From positions 34,375 through 98,374 of the forward strand of contig JAVBLS010000002.1 in the NCBI GenBank assembly GCA_031553235.1: a stretch of 64,000 nt of DNA. Reading direction: 5' to 3'. The notes beneath the pieces were generated by a model. The model was not told where the DNA came from. It was given only the letters and a program-made list of their open reading frames with translations, and did not search any database. Shown here piece after piece: positions 25,172-35,123 of the stretch; position 1 is the first letter of the stretch, and the number at the start of each line of letters is the position of its first letter. The position numbers and the translations under genes were made by a program. Source of the DNA: Frigididesulfovibrio sp031553235. Lineage in GTDB: Bacteria > Desulfobacterota > Desulfovibrionia > Desulfovibrionales > Desulfovibrionaceae.

Positions 25172-26224
25172 ATGGGTCGGTCGGTGAAGAAAAAGGCTGC
25201 CGCCGAACGCCGCGAGCGTTTGGAGCGCAGACCCTCCGCTCCTGCGTGCACCTCACCCGCAGTAGCGCTCCACGGACCTGCCGGGCTGCACGTTCCGGTG
25301 CTCGGGCCGGAAACCGTGGAATTTTTCCCCCTGCGCGAGGGCGCGGTTTACCTGGATGGCACCCTCGGCCTGGGCGGGCACGCCTCGCTTCTGCTTGAGC
25401 GGGCCAAAGCGGCCGGCATCGACAGGGTCCGCCTCATCGGCCTGGATCGCGACGCCGAAGCCCTGGCTCTGGCGCGCAAGCGGCTGGCCACCTACGGTGA
25501 GCGGGTGATTACCGTTCACTCCCGGTTTTCGGACTTCACCGCGCTGCCCGTGTTTGCCGGGATCGGCGGGCTGGACGGTGCCCTGGTGGATCTCGGCGTT
25601 TCCTCCCTGCAACTGGACAAGGCCGAGCGCGGTTTCAGTTTCCGCCACAACGGTCCCCTGGACATGCGCATGGACCAAAGTATCGGCCAAAGCGCCGAGG
25701 CCTTGGTGAACAGAGCCCCCCGGGACCGACTGCGCACAATCATCCAGGAATACGGTGAAGACCCCCAGGCGGGGCGCATCGCCGCAGCCATCGAAGACGC
25801 CCGCAGCCGCGCGCCGATCACCGGCACCTTGGAACTGGCCAAGATCGTGGAAGAAGCCTACCCCGCCAAATGGCGGGCCACGGCGCGCAACCACCCGGCC
25901 ACCCGCACCTTCCAGGCTCTGCGCATGGCAGTGAACGAAGAATTGCAGGAGCTTGAACGTTTTTTGCAGGAGGCCGTCGTCGCCCTACGCCCGGGAGGCC
26001 GACTGCTGGTGATTACCTTCCACTCGCTGGAAGACCGCATGGTTAAACATTTTTTTCGGGACCAGGCCGAGCCTTGCCGCTGTATGCCCGGAACTCCCTG
26101 CTCCTGCGGTCGGGTGCCGCGCCTGAAGGTGATCACCAAAAAGGCCGTCGTTCCCACCCCGGAAGAGGTCCGGGGCAACCCCAGAGCCTCGTGCGCCAAG
26201 CTCAGGGTGGCGGAGAAACTGTGA
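25172..26224 (+). CDS. rsmH: 16S rRNA (cytosine1402-N4)-methyltransferase RsmH
   Basis: A 350-residue methyltransferase. The first ~40 residues are a basic, lineage-specific extension. The catalytic part then has HVPVLGPETVEFF, YLDGTLGLGGHA (SAM loop), LVDLGVSSLQLD, FSFRHNGPLDMRMD and the C-terminal ITFHSLEDRMVKHFF. Cys residues near CRCMPGTPCSCG are typical of the family tail. Start ATG 25172 follows the mraZ stop directly. Usual second dcw gene. Confidence 0.95.
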   Translation: MGRSVKKKAAAERRERLERRPSAPACTSPAVALHGPAGLHVPVLGPETVEFFPLREGAVYLDGTLGLGGHASLLLERAKAAGIDRVRLIGLDRDAEALALARKRLATYGERVITVHSRFSDFTALPVFAGIGGLDGALVDLGVSSLQLDKAERGFSFRHNGPLDMRMDQSIGQSAEALVNRAPRDRLRTIIQEYGEDPQAGRIAAAIEDARSRAPITGTLELAKIVEEAYPAKWRATARNHPATRTFQALRMAVNEELQELERFLQEAVVALRPGGRLLVITFHSLEDRMVKHFFRDQAEPCRCMPGTPCSCGRVPRLKVITKKAVVPTPEEVRGNPRASCAKLRVAEKL

Positions 26225-26598
26225 TGGCGGCGCGTTTCGGCTTTTTGCGCCCGGCCGAGGGCGAAGGCAAGGGACCGGTGCTGGCTCTGCTCCTGTCCCT
26301 GGCCTGCACCGTGGCCTGCGGCATGATGCTGGTTTGGCTGAACATTGAGCGGACCAAGATGGCCTATCACCTGCGGACCTTGGTGCAGGAGGTCGCCGAC
26401 CGCGCCGACATGAACTCCAAGTATCTGGCCGAGCAGGAACATTTGCTTTCACTTTTGCGCGACAAGGCCCCTTCCTTCGGTCTGCATGCTCCCAAGCCCG
26501 GCCAGACCCGACGGATCGACAAAGACTCGGATCTGCCGGCCCGGCAGGCCCCCATTCCCGAAGGCCCCGGCGGTGCGGCCCCCGAGGAGGGAAACTAG
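26224..26598 (+). CDS. ftsL: FtsL-like division protein
   Basis: A 124-residue bitopic membrane protein. It has a short cytoplasmic N terminus, one hydrophobic span at about residues 20-40 (VLALLLSLACTVACGMMLVW), then a helix rich in heptads with RADMNSKYLAEQEHLLSLL (coiled coil) and a proline-rich tail. FtsL sequences diverge strongly, so the call rests on topology plus position between rsmH and ftsI. The start overlaps the rsmH stop by one base. Confidence 0.65.
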   Translation: MAARFGFLRPAEGEGKGPVLALLLSLACTVACGMMLVWLNIERTKMAYHLRTLVQEVADRADMNSKYLAEQEHLLSLLRDKAPSFGLHAPKPGQTRRIDKDSDLPARQAPIPEGPGGAAPEEGN

Positions 26599-26601
26599 AG
26601 C

Positions 26602-28659
26602 ATGCTGCCTCGCCACCCCCCCCGCCCCACCCGCAACCGGCGCCTGAGACCGACGCCCCGGCCTTCCAAGCCGAGCGCCGCGCCGTCGGTCTTTGCCAAA
26701 GTGGACTGGATGCGCGCCCGGCTGCTGGCCGTGGGCGCCGTGCTTTTGCTTTTGCTCGGGGCGCTCTGGGCCAGAGCCTATTACATTCAGATTATCCGAG
26801 GGCCGGAACTGGCGGCCATTGCCGAGCGGCAATATGCCACACGCGAGGTTATTCAGGGCACCAGAGGTCGGATTCTCGACCGCAACGGTTATATCCTGGC
26901 CCTAAGCGTCGAGGGTAAATCAATCTGGGCCAACCCGGCCGAGGTTATCGATCCGGTCAAGACCGCCGCCGTACTTTCCAAGCAGTTGGGCCTGCCTGCC
27001 GCGCGCATTGCGGCGGCTCTGCAAAAAGACCGCCGCTTTGTCTGGCTGGCCCGCAAGGTCAATGAAAAGACCGCCGCGGGCGTCAAGGCCGAAAACCTGC
27101 CCGGCGTCCACTTGACCAAAGAAAACGAACGCGTCTACCCCAACGGACATCTGGCCGGACAGTTGCTCGGCTTCGTCAACGTGGACGACGACGGCCTGGA
27201 CGGCATGGAAAAAGCCATGAACGGCCGGCTGGCCGGCAGGCGCTACTCCGCTCCCCTGCAACGTGACGCGGCCGGGCGCCGGCTCTCCCTCAACGGTCTG
27301 GACGAAGCTCCGCTGCTCAACGGAGAAGACGTGCGCCTGACCATTGACTCGCAGATTCAGTACTTTGCCGAGGACGCCCTGGCCGAGTATGTGGAAAAAT
27401 ACGGGGCCAAATGGGGCGGCTGCCTGGTGGTGGATGTGCCCTCGGGCGAGATTCTGGCCTGGGCCCAATTTCCCTTTTTCGACCCCAATCGCTACAAGGA
27501 TTTTTCCGAAAAAATCCGGCGCAACCGTCTGTGCGGCGACGCTCTGGAGCAGGGTTCGACCATCAAATCGTTCCTCATAGCCGCCGCCCTGCAGGAAAAG
27601 GTCATCACCCCGGATACGGTGATCAACTGCTCCAAGGGCCAGTGGAAACTCGGCAAATTTACCATACACGACACCCATGCCTATGCCGATCTCACGGTGG
27701 GAAAAATTCTGCACGTATCCAGCAACATCGGCGCAGCCAAGATCGGCCTGAAGCTCGGAGCCGAGAAATACCGCTCCTATCTCTCCCGTCTTGGCTTCGG
27801 CGAGCGCTCCGGCCTGCCCCTGGTCGGCGAGGAGGTCGGCATCCTGCGCCCGGCCCGCAGGTGGCAGGAGATCGATCTGGCCACATCCTCGTTCGGGCAG
27901 AGCTTTTCCGCCACCTTGGTACAAATGGCCGGGGCCTATCTCTGCCTGGCGGGCGACGGCGTGCGCCGGCCCCTGATGTTGATCAAGGGCGAAGAGCCCG
28001 CCCGACCGAACGTGCAGATCTTCTCCCCGGACACCATGCACCAGGTACGGGCCATGCTGCGCGAGGTGGTTGAAGAAGAAGGCGGCACCGGCGCGCAGGC
28101 CCGCATCCCCGGCATGATTGTGGGCGGCAAGACCGGTACGGCCCAAAAGGCCGATTCTTCCGGCCGTTACGGCTCCGGCCGGGTTGGCTCGTTCGTCGGT
28201 CTGGTGCCGGGCTCGAACCCCCGCTACCTGATCTGCGTGCTCCTGGATGAGCCCACCAAGAGCCAGTATGGCGGTGTGGTCGCGGCCCCGGTGTTCCGCC
28301 AGGTGGCTCTGCAGACAATGGCCTACCACGGGCTGCTGCCCGACAGCGATGACCCCCTGGTGCTGGCCGCGGCGGCCAAAGAGGCCGGGCGCAGAAGCTC
28401 CCGTAAACTTGCCGAGGCCGGACCTGCTTCCGAGCAGCCTGCCGCTCCCGCGCCCGTCCCGATGTATACCGGCGACGGCGTGCCCGCGGTGGTGGGCCTG
28501 GACGTGCAACAGGCCGTGCGTGAATTCGCCCGTTTCGGGGCCGTGCCGGCCATCAACGATCAGGGCGGCCTCGTTATACGGCAAGAACCCGCAGCCGGCG
28601 CTCCCTGGCCGGCAGACAAAAGCAAATGCGCCATCTGGCTGGGGGAGCGCGCCCTATGA
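26602..28659 (+). CDS. ftsI: Septal peptidoglycan transpeptidase FtsI (PBP3) with PASTA domain
   Basis: A 685-residue class B penicillin-binding protein. It has a basic cytoplasmic N terminus, a signal-anchor at about residues 40-60, a PBP dimerisation domain (GTRGRILDRNG onward), then the transpeptidase with serine S319 in GSTIKS, the SxN motif at S373-N375 and KTG in VGGKTGTAQK near 510. A single C-terminal PASTA repeat (~625-685, VPAVVGLDVQQAVREFARFG) is present, which enteric FtsI lacks. It overlaps murE by 4 bp. Confidence 0.95.
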   Translation: MLPRHPPRPTRNRRLRPTPRPSKPSAAPSVFAKVDWMRARLLAVGAVLLLLLGALWARAYYIQIIRGPELAAIAERQYATREVIQGTRGRILDRNGYILALSVEGKSIWANPAEVIDPVKTAAVLSKQLGLPAARIAAALQKDRRFVWLARKVNEKTAAGVKAENLPGVHLTKENERVYPNGHLAGQLLGFVNVDDDGLDGMEKAMNGRLAGRRYSAPLQRDAAGRRLSLNGLDEAPLLNGEDVRLTIDSQIQYFAEDALAEYVEKYGAKWGGCLVVDVPSGEILAWAQFPFFDPNRYKDFSEKIRRNRLCGDALEQGSTIKSFLIAAALQEKVITPDTVINCSKGQWKLGKFTIHDTHAYADLTVGKILHVSSNIGAAKIGLKLGAEKYRSYLSRLGFGERSGLPLVGEEVGILRPARRWQEIDLATSSFGQSFSATLVQMAGAYLCLAGDGVRRPLMLIKGEEPARPNVQIFSPDTMHQVRAMLREVVEEEGGTGAQARIPGMIVGGKTGTAQKADSSGRYGSGRVGSFVGLVPGSNPRYLICVLLDEPTKSQYGGVVAAPVFRQVALQTMAYHGLLPDSDDPLVLAAAAKEAGRRSSRKLAEAGPASEQPAAPAPVPMYTGDGVPAVVGLDVQQAVREFARFGAVPAINDQGGLVIRQEPAAGAPWPADKSKCAIWLGERAL

Positions 28660-30152
28660 TTCGCGGCCTGGAAGAAGTTTTGCAACTCGCCCGCAACGGC
28701 GTGCCCGTGGCGGCCCACTCCGGGGCCGCGACACCCGGCGGTATTTTCGTGGTCATGCCCGCCGCCGCGCCGGACAACGGCAACGGCAGGCCCGGCGGCG
28801 AAGTATGGCTGGCCGATGTCCTGGCCAAGGGCACCGGGGTAATCGTTTACGAGGAGCGCCATCTGCCCGCCCTGGAGACGGCCGACCCCCAGGGTCGCGC
28901 CGACCGCTGCCCAGTGTCGGCCTCGCGCACCGCCCTGGCGCAATTGGCCCGGGCCTTTTACGGCACCGAGCGGAACATGCCGCAGGTGGTCGGCATCACC
29001 GGCACCAACGGCAAAACCACGGTCAGCTATCTGTTGGAGCGACTCTTTACTGCCGCAGGCCGCAAGGTCGGGGTCATCGGCACGGTGGAATATCGCCGGC
29101 CGGGGCACCGCGAGCCGGCCTCTCTGACCACTCCCGGTTGCCTGGAACTGCATCGCCTGCTGGCCGACATGGCCGGGCACGGTGTGGATCTTGTGGTCAT
29201 GGAAACGGCCTCGCACGCCTTGGATCAGGAGCGCGTGGCCGGCATCGATTTCGCCGCCGGAGTGCTGACCAACGTCACCCAGGATCACCTGGATTACCAC
29301 GGTGACATGGAGACCTACTTCCAGACCAAGGCCCGGCTCTTCCGCGATCCCGAAGCCGGCGGAGTGCCCCTGGCCGGCAAAGCCAAAATCATCAATGGGG
29401 ACGATTCCTTTGGCCGGCGCTTGATCACGGAGCTCCCCGACGCCCTGGGCTTCGGTTTGAACACCGAAGCCGTATCGAGCGACCGGGCGCTGCGCGGGCA
29501 GATTCTCGCCCTGTCTCCCGCAGGCCTGCATCTGTCCATGAGCTTTACCGGACAAAGCTGGGAACTGCGTTCCCCCCTGGTGGGGGCCTTCAACGCCTCC
29601 AACCTCCTGGCCGCCCAAGGCGTGGGCCTGGCCCTGGGGCTGGCCCCCGCCGACTTTGCCGCCCTGGAAGACTTTGCCGGCGTGTCCGGCAGGCTGGAAC
29701 GAGTGGCCAACGGCAAGGGCGTACACGCCTTTGTGGATTACGCCCATACCCCGGACGCCCTGACCAACGTGCTCACGGCCCTGCGCGCGGCGGGCTTCGC
29801 CCGCGTGGTCACGGTCTTCGGCTGCGGCGGCAATCGCGATCGCGGCAAACGCCCGCTCATGGGCCGGGCCGTGGCCGCCCTTTCGGACGTGGCCGTGCTG
29901 ACCTCCGACAACCCCAGGCACGAGGAGCCCGAGGCGATCATGGCCGACGTGCTGCCCGGCCTGGACGGCTGCCCAAAAGTGATTGCCGAACCGGATCGGC
30001 GCGCGGCCATTGCCGCCGCCCTCAAGCTGGTGGGACCGGACGACGCCCTGCTCGTGGCCGGCAAGGGGCACGAGGCCTACCAGCAGATCGGCGACCGCAA
30101 GATTCCCTTCAGCGACCAGGACGTTTTACGGGAGTTGCTCCAATGCGCCTGA
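28656..30152 (+). CDS. murE: UDP-MurNAc-tripeptide synthetase MurE (diaminopimelate-adding)
   Basis: A 498-residue Mur ligase that adds the third amino acid to the peptidoglycan precursor. ATP loop GITGTNGKTTVSYLL is at about residues 113-127, the central motif ETASHALDQERV and NVTQDHLDYH follow, and the amino-acid-selecting DNPRHEEP starts at about 418. DNPR is the meso-diaminopimelate signature; lysine enzymes differ here. ATGA overlap with ftsI and a 10-bp overlap with murF. Confidence 0.95.
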   Translation: MIRGLEEVLQLARNGVPVAAHSGAATPGGIFVVMPAAAPDNGNGRPGGEVWLADVLAKGTGVIVYEERHLPALETADPQGRADRCPVSASRTALAQLARAFYGTERNMPQVVGITGTNGKTTVSYLLERLFTAAGRKVGVIGTVEYRRPGHREPASLTTPGCLELHRLLADMAGHGVDLVVMETASHALDQERVAGIDFAAGVLTNVTQDHLDYHGDMETYFQTKARLFRDPEAGGVPLAGKAKIINGDDSFGRRLITELPDALGFGLNTEAVSSDRALRGQILALSPAGLHLSMSFTGQSWELRSPLVGAFNASNLLAAQGVGLALGLAPADFAALEDFAGVSGRLERVANGKGVHAFVDYAHTPDALTNVLTALRAAGFARVVTVFGCGGNRDRGKRPLMGRAVAALSDVAVLTSDNPRHEEPEAIMADVLPGLDGCPKVIAEPDRRAAIAAALKLVGPDDALLVAGKGHEAYQQIGDRKIPFSDQDVLRELLQCA

Positions 30153-31624
30153 CCCTGTTTGAGATTTCCCAGGTGCTCGGCTGCGGGCCGGACAACGTGT
30201 TGGTCGACGGTATGGCCACGGTCGGCAACGCCTCCCGATTGGAACAAGCCCCCTGGGCCCGGGTTCTGCCCTCGGGGGCCCAGACCGATAGCCGACTTGT
30301 CGGCCCCGGCGACATCTTTTTCTGCCTCAAGGGCGAACGCGTGGACGGCCACGACTTTGCCGGCATCGCGGCCGCGGCCGGAGCCTGCGCCGTGGTGGCC
30401 GAACATCCGCCCTTTGCCGAGGCCGCCCCCACGCTGCCGATCTTCCTGGTGCCCGACACCATGCGCGCCCTGGCCCGGCTGGCCTTTTGTCACCGCGAGA
30501 GCGGCGCGGCCCGGGTGGTGGGCATCACCGGCTCGGCGGGCAAAACCTCGGTCAAGGAGGTTTTGGCCCACATCCTTTCCATGCGCGGCGAAACGGCCCG
30601 CAACCATATGAACCTGAACAACCGCATCGGCCTGCCCCTGAGCATGCTCAATGCCTCGGCAGAGGCTTCCTTCTGGGTACTTGAGGCCGGCATCAGCGAA
30701 CCGGGCGACATGGACGAACTGGGCGACATTCTGCGCCCGGACTTCGGGCTGGTACTCAACGCCGGAGCGGCCCATTCCCTCGGCCTGGGCGACAAGGGCA
30801 CGGCGCACTACAAAGCCAGGCTGCTGCGCTACGTGCAGCCTTTGGGCAAGGCCTTTATCTGCGCCGACTACCCGGACCTGGTCCGTGAGGTCGGTGAACT
30901 TTCGCCCAAACCCTCCGAGCGCGGCATCGAGATCAACTGGTTCAGCGGCGCCGGGCACCCTCAGGCCATGTGTACGGCCCGCTATCTGGGTTCCTTCTCC
31001 GCCACCCAAGGGCGTTTTCTGGTGGAAACCGAAGACCGCGAATGCCTGATCTATGCCCCATTCCGAGGCGCCTACGGGGCGGAAAACGTGGCCGCCTGCT
31101 TTGCCGTGGCCCGACGCGCCGGGCTTTCCTTTGAAGAAATCGCCCAGGGCTTTGCCGGCGCGGAATTACCTGCCCAGCGTTTTTGCCTGATCCGTAAGGA
31201 CAACTGCCTGATCATCGATGATTCGTACAACTCCAATCCCCTCTCGGCCGGCAGGATGATCGAGGCCGCGGCCGACCTGGCCCAGGAAGGAGAGCGCCCT
31301 CTATTTTTGGTCATGGGCGAGATGCTCGAACTTGGCGACATTGCCGAACAGGCCCATGAAACTCTGGGACGGCAGATGGCCGCCGTCCACCCCCATTGCG
31401 TGTTCTGGAAAGGCGGCATGGCCGAAGCCGTGCGTCGCGGCCTGAAACTTGGCGAATACAAAGGCCCGTTCTACCCGGTGGCCGGCGGGCAGGAATTTTC
31501 CGGCCTGCTGGAAGAAATCCACTTCCGCGGCGGGGTCATTCTGGTCAAAGGCTCGCGCGGCAACAAACTTGAACGGCTGGTGGAAGTGCTCGACAACTCT
31601 TCCGCTCCGGCCGGGGGAATCTGA
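30143..31624 (+). CDS. murF: UDP-MurNAc-tripeptide:D-Ala-D-Ala ligase MurF
   Basis: A 493-residue Mur ligase attaching D-Ala-D-Ala. ATP loop GITGSAGKTSVKE lies near residue 128, followed by ARNHMNLNNRIGLPLSML (family-typical) and DDSYNSNPLSAGRM in the C-terminal domain, then LVMGEMLELG. GSAGKTS, instead of GS(S/N)GKTT, is a common MurF variant. SD GGGAG precedes ATG 30143. No ddl gene lies in the cluster, so D-Ala-D-Ala must be made elsewhere. Confidence 0.95.
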   Translation: MRLTLFEISQVLGCGPDNVLVDGMATVGNASRLEQAPWARVLPSGAQTDSRLVGPGDIFFCLKGERVDGHDFAGIAAAAGACAVVAEHPPFAEAAPTLPIFLVPDTMRALARLAFCHRESGAARVVGITGSAGKTSVKEVLAHILSMRGETARNHMNLNNRIGLPLSMLNASAEASFWVLEAGISEPGDMDELGDILRPDFGLVLNAGAAHSLGLGDKGTAHYKARLLRYVQPLGKAFICADYPDLVREVGELSPKPSERGIEINWFSGAGHPQAMCTARYLGSFSATQGRFLVETEDRECLIYAPFRGAYGAENVAACFAVARRAGLSFEEIAQGFAGAELPAQRFCLIRKDNCLIIDDSYNSNPLSAGRMIEAAADLAQEGERPLFLVMGEMLELGDIAEQAHETLGRQMAAVHPHCVFWKGGMAEAVRRGLKLGEYKGPFYPVAGGQEFSGLLEEIHFRGGVILVKGSRGNKLERLVEVLDNSSAPAGGI

Positions 31625-32700
31625 TGCTCTATCACCTCCTCTACCCGCTCAGCGCCGACTTCAGCGTTTTCAACGTCTTTCGCTACATCACCTTCCGGTC
31701 GGTGTGGGCGCTGCTGACCGCGTTGATCATCACCATCCTGGTGGGGCCGTTTTTCATCCGCATGTTGCGTCGGCTGAAATTCGGGCAATACATCCACGAG
31801 GACGTCAAAGCCCACCTGGAAAAGGCCGGCACGCCCACTATGGGCGGGGTGCTCATCGCCTTCTCTCTGAGTGTGGCCGTGCTGCTGTGGGGAGATCTGA
31901 CCAACCCCTACGTCTGGCTGACCCTGCTCGTTTTCCTGGGTTTTGGCGCCGTGGGTTTTGCCGACGACTATCTGAAAATCATCCGCAAAAACAACAAGGG
32001 CATCTCCGCCCGAGCCAAATTCCTCGGACAGGTCTTCGTGGCCATGGTGGGCCTGGGCGTGCTCTTCACCCTGCCGGCTTTCTCCAGCGAGCTGGCCGTG
32101 CCCTTTTTCAAGAATTTTCGGCCGGATCTCGGGATCTTTTACGTGCCCTTCGCTGTATTGGTCATGGTCGGCACCTCCAACGGAGTCAACCTGACCGACG
32201 GTTTGGACGGGCTGGCCATCGGCCCGACCATTGTGGCGGGCATCTGCTTTGCCATCTTCATCTACGTAGCGGGCAACGCCCAGATGTCCGCCTACCTGCA
32301 GATCGCCCACGTACCCGGTGTGGGCGAGGTCACGGTGTTCTGCGGCGCGCTCATCGGGGCGGGCCTCGGCTTTCTCTGGTACAACGCCTATCCGGCCCAG
32401 ATTTTTATGGGCGACGTGGGTTCTTTGTCTTTGGGCGGTACCCTGGGCTTTCTTTCGGTGCTCTGCAAGCAGGAATTGATCCTTCTGGTGGTGGGCGGCC
32501 TGTTCGCTGTGGAGGCCCTCTCGGTGATCCTGCAGGTGGGCTACTTCAAATTCAGCGGCGGCAAGCGCATTTTTCGCATGGCCCCGCTGCACCACCACTT
32601 CGAACTCAAGGGGCTGCCGGAATCAAAAATCATCATCCGCTTCTGGATTACCTCAGCCCTGCTCGGGCTGATGGCCCTGTCGGTCCTGAAACTGCGTTGA
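31624..32700 (+). CDS. mraY: Phospho-MurNAc-pentapeptide translocase MraY
   Basis: A 358-residue polytopic membrane enzyme that makes lipid I from UDP-MurNAc-pentapeptide and undecaprenyl phosphate. It has GTPTMGGVLI-like PTMGGVLIAFS near residue 74, the catalytic aspartates in GFADDYLKI and NLTDGLDGLAIG, and the C-terminal MAPLHHHFELKG. About ten transmembrane segments. The start overlaps the murF stop by one base. Confidence 0.97.
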   Translation: MLYHLLYPLSADFSVFNVFRYITFRSVWALLTALIITILVGPFFIRMLRRLKFGQYIHEDVKAHLEKAGTPTMGGVLIAFSLSVAVLLWGDLTNPYVWLTLLVFLGFGAVGFADDYLKIIRKNNKGISARAKFLGQVFVAMVGLGVLFTLPAFSSELAVPFFKNFRPDLGIFYVPFAVLVMVGTSNGVNLTDGLDGLAIGPTIVAGICFAIFIYVAGNAQMSAYLQIAHVPGVGEVTVFCGALIGAGLGFLWYNAYPAQIFMGDVGSLSLGGTLGFLSVLCKQELILLVVGGLFAVEALSVILQVGYFKFSGGKRIFRMAPLHHHFELKGLPESKIIIRFWITSALLGLMALSVLKLR

Positions 32701-32710
32701 GGCCATGCAC

Positions 32711-34018
32711 ATGAACTCTTCCCAGATTATCCCCGAGAACGCTCTGGCTGTGGTCATCGGCGCCGGCGCCTCGGGTGCGGCCGCAGCCAGGTTGCTCCAT
32801 TCCCTCGGCGCGCGGGTCAGGCTGACGGACCTTAAGGGAATTCCCGCAGATCTCCAGGCCTGGGCGCAAAGCGCGGGTCTGGAAACCGTCATCGGCCCTC
32901 ACCAACCGGAACACTTTTTCGGCGTGGCTTTGGTGGTGATCAGCCCCGGCATTCCCCCGGCCAAGATCGCGCCGATTTTGGCGGCCGCCGGCAACCCGCC
33001 GTTGATCGGGGAAATGGAGTTGGCCCTGCGCTGTACCGAGACCCCCATCCTGGCCGTGACCGGCACCAGCGGCAAGACCACCACCGTGAGCCTGGCCGCG
33101 GCCATGCTTGAACGGGCCGGGAAAACCGTCTTTCTCGGTGGCAACATCGGCACGCCGCTCAGCGATTTTATACTTTCCGGACAAAAAGCCGATGTGCTTG
33201 TGCTGGAGCTTTCCAGCTTCCAGCTGCAAGGCTGCCCCAGCCTGCACCCCAGGGTCGGGATGATCCTCAACCTCACGCCCAACCACCTGGATTACCACAA
33301 GGACATGGCCGAGTACACCGAGGCCAAGTTCGCACTGTTCGCGAACACGGGTCCGGAGGATCTGGCCCTGCTCCCGGCCGGCCTGGAGCCGGAATATCGT
33401 CGGCGCAAGCTGCGCGCCCGCCTGGAAATTCTCGGTGACGGCAAAGACTTTTCCGGCCTGCGCCTGGCCGGTCGGCACAATGCCGTCAACGCCGAGGCCG
33501 CCTTCCGGGCCTGCCGACCCTTTGGGGTTTCTTTCGAGCAGGCCCTGGCCGTGGCCCGCGATTTCCAACCCCTGCCCCACCGTTTGGAGCGCGTGGTCGA
33601 AGTCCGCGGTGTGACCTTTGTCAACGATTCCAAGTCCACCACCGTGGACTCCCTGCGCACGGCCCTGCAAAGCTTTGAGTATCCGGTGCTGCTTCTGGCC
33701 GGCGGCAAGTTCAAGGGCGGCGATCTGGCTTCCCTGCGCCCGCTCCTGCGGGAAAAGGTTGCCTCCGTGGGCCTGTATGGCGGCAGCAAAGATATTTTCA
33801 GCCAAGCCTGGCGAGGCGCCGCGCCCGTCGATCAGTATGAAACCCTGAAGGATGCCGCCCGCGCCCTGTTCGCCAAAGCCCTGGCCGAGAAGCTTTCCGG
33901 TGCGGTCATCCTGCTCTCGCCGGCCACCTCCAGTTACGACCAGTATTCCGACTATCTGGCCAGGGGCGAAGATTTCAGGCGCATCGCAGCCCTTTGCGGC
34001 AAGGAGGCGGCGCAATGA
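32711..34018 (+). CDS. murD: UDP-MurNAc-L-alanine:D-glutamate ligase MurD
   Basis: A 435-residue Mur ligase. The N-terminal Rossmann-like motif AVVIGAGASGAAAARLL is followed by ATP loop AVTGTSGKTTTVSL near residue 118, then ELSSFQLQG, NLTPNHLDYHKDM and FVNDSKSTTVDSL. ATG 32711 is preferred over ATG 32705 because GAGG is then eight bases away. It overlaps ftsW by 4 bp (ATGA). Confidence 0.96.
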   Translation: MNSSQIIPENALAVVIGAGASGAAAARLLHSLGARVRLTDLKGIPADLQAWAQSAGLETVIGPHQPEHFFGVALVVISPGIPPAKIAPILAAAGNPPLIGEMELALRCTETPILAVTGTSGKTTTVSLAAAMLERAGKTVFLGGNIGTPLSDFILSGQKADVLVLELSSFQLQGCPSLHPRVGMILNLTPNHLDYHKDMAEYTEAKFALFANTGPEDLALLPAGLEPEYRRRKLRARLEILGDGKDFSGLRLAGRHNAVNAEAAFRACRPFGVSFEQALAVARDFQPLPHRLERVVEVRGVTFVNDSKSTTVDSLRTALQSFEYPVLLLAGGKFKGGDLASLRPLLREKVASVGLYGGSKDIFSQAWRGAAPVDQYETLKDAARALFAKALAEKLSGAVILLSPATSSYDQYSDYLARGEDFRRIAALCGKEAAQ

Positions 34019-35121
34019 GCGAGGTCCGTTCCCGCTTCGGCGCTCCCGATTGGTGGCTGCTCGGCATCACCTTGTTGCTCACGGCCTTCGGCCTGCTCAT
34101 GGTTTATTCGGCCAGCGGCATCGTGGCCGCGAAAAACATGGCCGACACCTACTACTTCTTCAAGCGCCAGCTGCTCTTTGCCGTGGTCGGCTGCCTGGCC
34201 ATGGCCGGAGCGGCCGGGCTGCCGCGCGAAAACCTGAACAAGCTGCATTATCCGGCGCTTTTCGCCTGCTTCATCTTGTTGATTGTGGCCCTTTCGCCCT
34301 TGGGCGTGACGGTCAACGGCGCCCGGCGCTGGATCGGCTTCGGGCCCATCCGTTTGCAGCCCATGGAATTCGCCAAGATCGCCCTGGTTCTGTACCTGGG
34401 CTGGTTCATGGCCGGCAAACAGACCATCATCAAGACCTTTTCCGGCGGGGTCATTCCGCCCTTCCTGGTCACCGGCGCCCTGTGCCTGCTGCTGCTGGCC
34501 CAGCCGGACTTCGGCGGCGCGGTGCTGCTTTCCAGTCTGCTCTTTTTCATGTGCCTGGTGGGCGGCACCCGCTTTCTCTACCTGTTCATCTCGGCCTGTC
34601 TGGCCTGCGGCGCGATCTACCTGCTGATCAAAAACGCCGATTACCGCATGAGCCGGTTGCTGGCCTTCCTGGACCCCTGGGCCGTGGCCCAGGGCGCCGG
34701 CTATCAATTGGTCCAGGGCTTCCTGGCCCTGGGATCGGGCGGCGTGACCGGGCTCGGCCTGGGCGCGGGCCGGCAAAAGCTCTTTTACCTGCCCGAGGCG
34801 CACAACGACTTCATCATTGCCGTGCTCGGCGAAGAAGCCGGCTTCATCGGCATATCCCTGGTGGTTCTGCTCTTTGCCGTATTCATCTGGCGCGGTCTGC
34901 GCATTGCCCTGAAGCAGGAGAACCTGCGCGACCAGCTCACGGCCTTTGGCCTGATTCTGGTGCCGGCCCTGTCCATTTTGCTCAATCTGGCCGTAGTCTT
35001 TGGCTGCGCCCCGCCCAAGGGGGTGCCTATGCCGTTTTTCAGCTACGGCGGCAGCAGTCTTATGGGTTCACTCCTTTGTGTGGGCTTGCTTTTGAACTAT
35101 TCACGCGGCGTAAAGGGCTGA
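34015..35121 (+). CDS. ftsW: Septal peptidoglycan glycosyltransferase FtsW
   Basis: A 368-residue SEDS-family protein with about ten transmembrane segments. It polymerises lipid II at the septum with FtsI. Family marks are GLLMVYSAS near the start, GARRWIGFGPIRLQPMEFAK, the catalytic-region EAHNDFIIAVLGEE and the late PMPFFSYGGSSL. Start ATG 34015 overlaps the murD stop and has SD AAGGAGG. Context and length favour FtsW over RodA. Confidence 0.95.
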   Translation: MSEVRSRFGAPDWWLLGITLLLTAFGLLMVYSASGIVAAKNMADTYYFFKRQLLFAVVGCLAMAGAAGLPRENLNKLHYPALFACFILLIVALSPLGVTVNGARRWIGFGPIRLQPMEFAKIALVLYLGWFMAGKQTIIKTFSGGVIPPFLVTGALCLLLLAQPDFGGAVLLSSLLFFMCLVGGTRFLYLFISACLACGAIYLLIKNADYRMSRLLAFLDPWAVAQGAGYQLVQGFLALGSGGVTGLGLGAGRQKLFYLPEAHNDFIIAVLGEEAGFIGISLVVLLFAVFIWRGLRIALKQENLRDQLTAFGLILVPALSILLNLAVVFGCAPPKGVPMPFFSYGGSSLMGSLLCVGLLLNYSRGVKG

Positions 35122-35123
35122 GC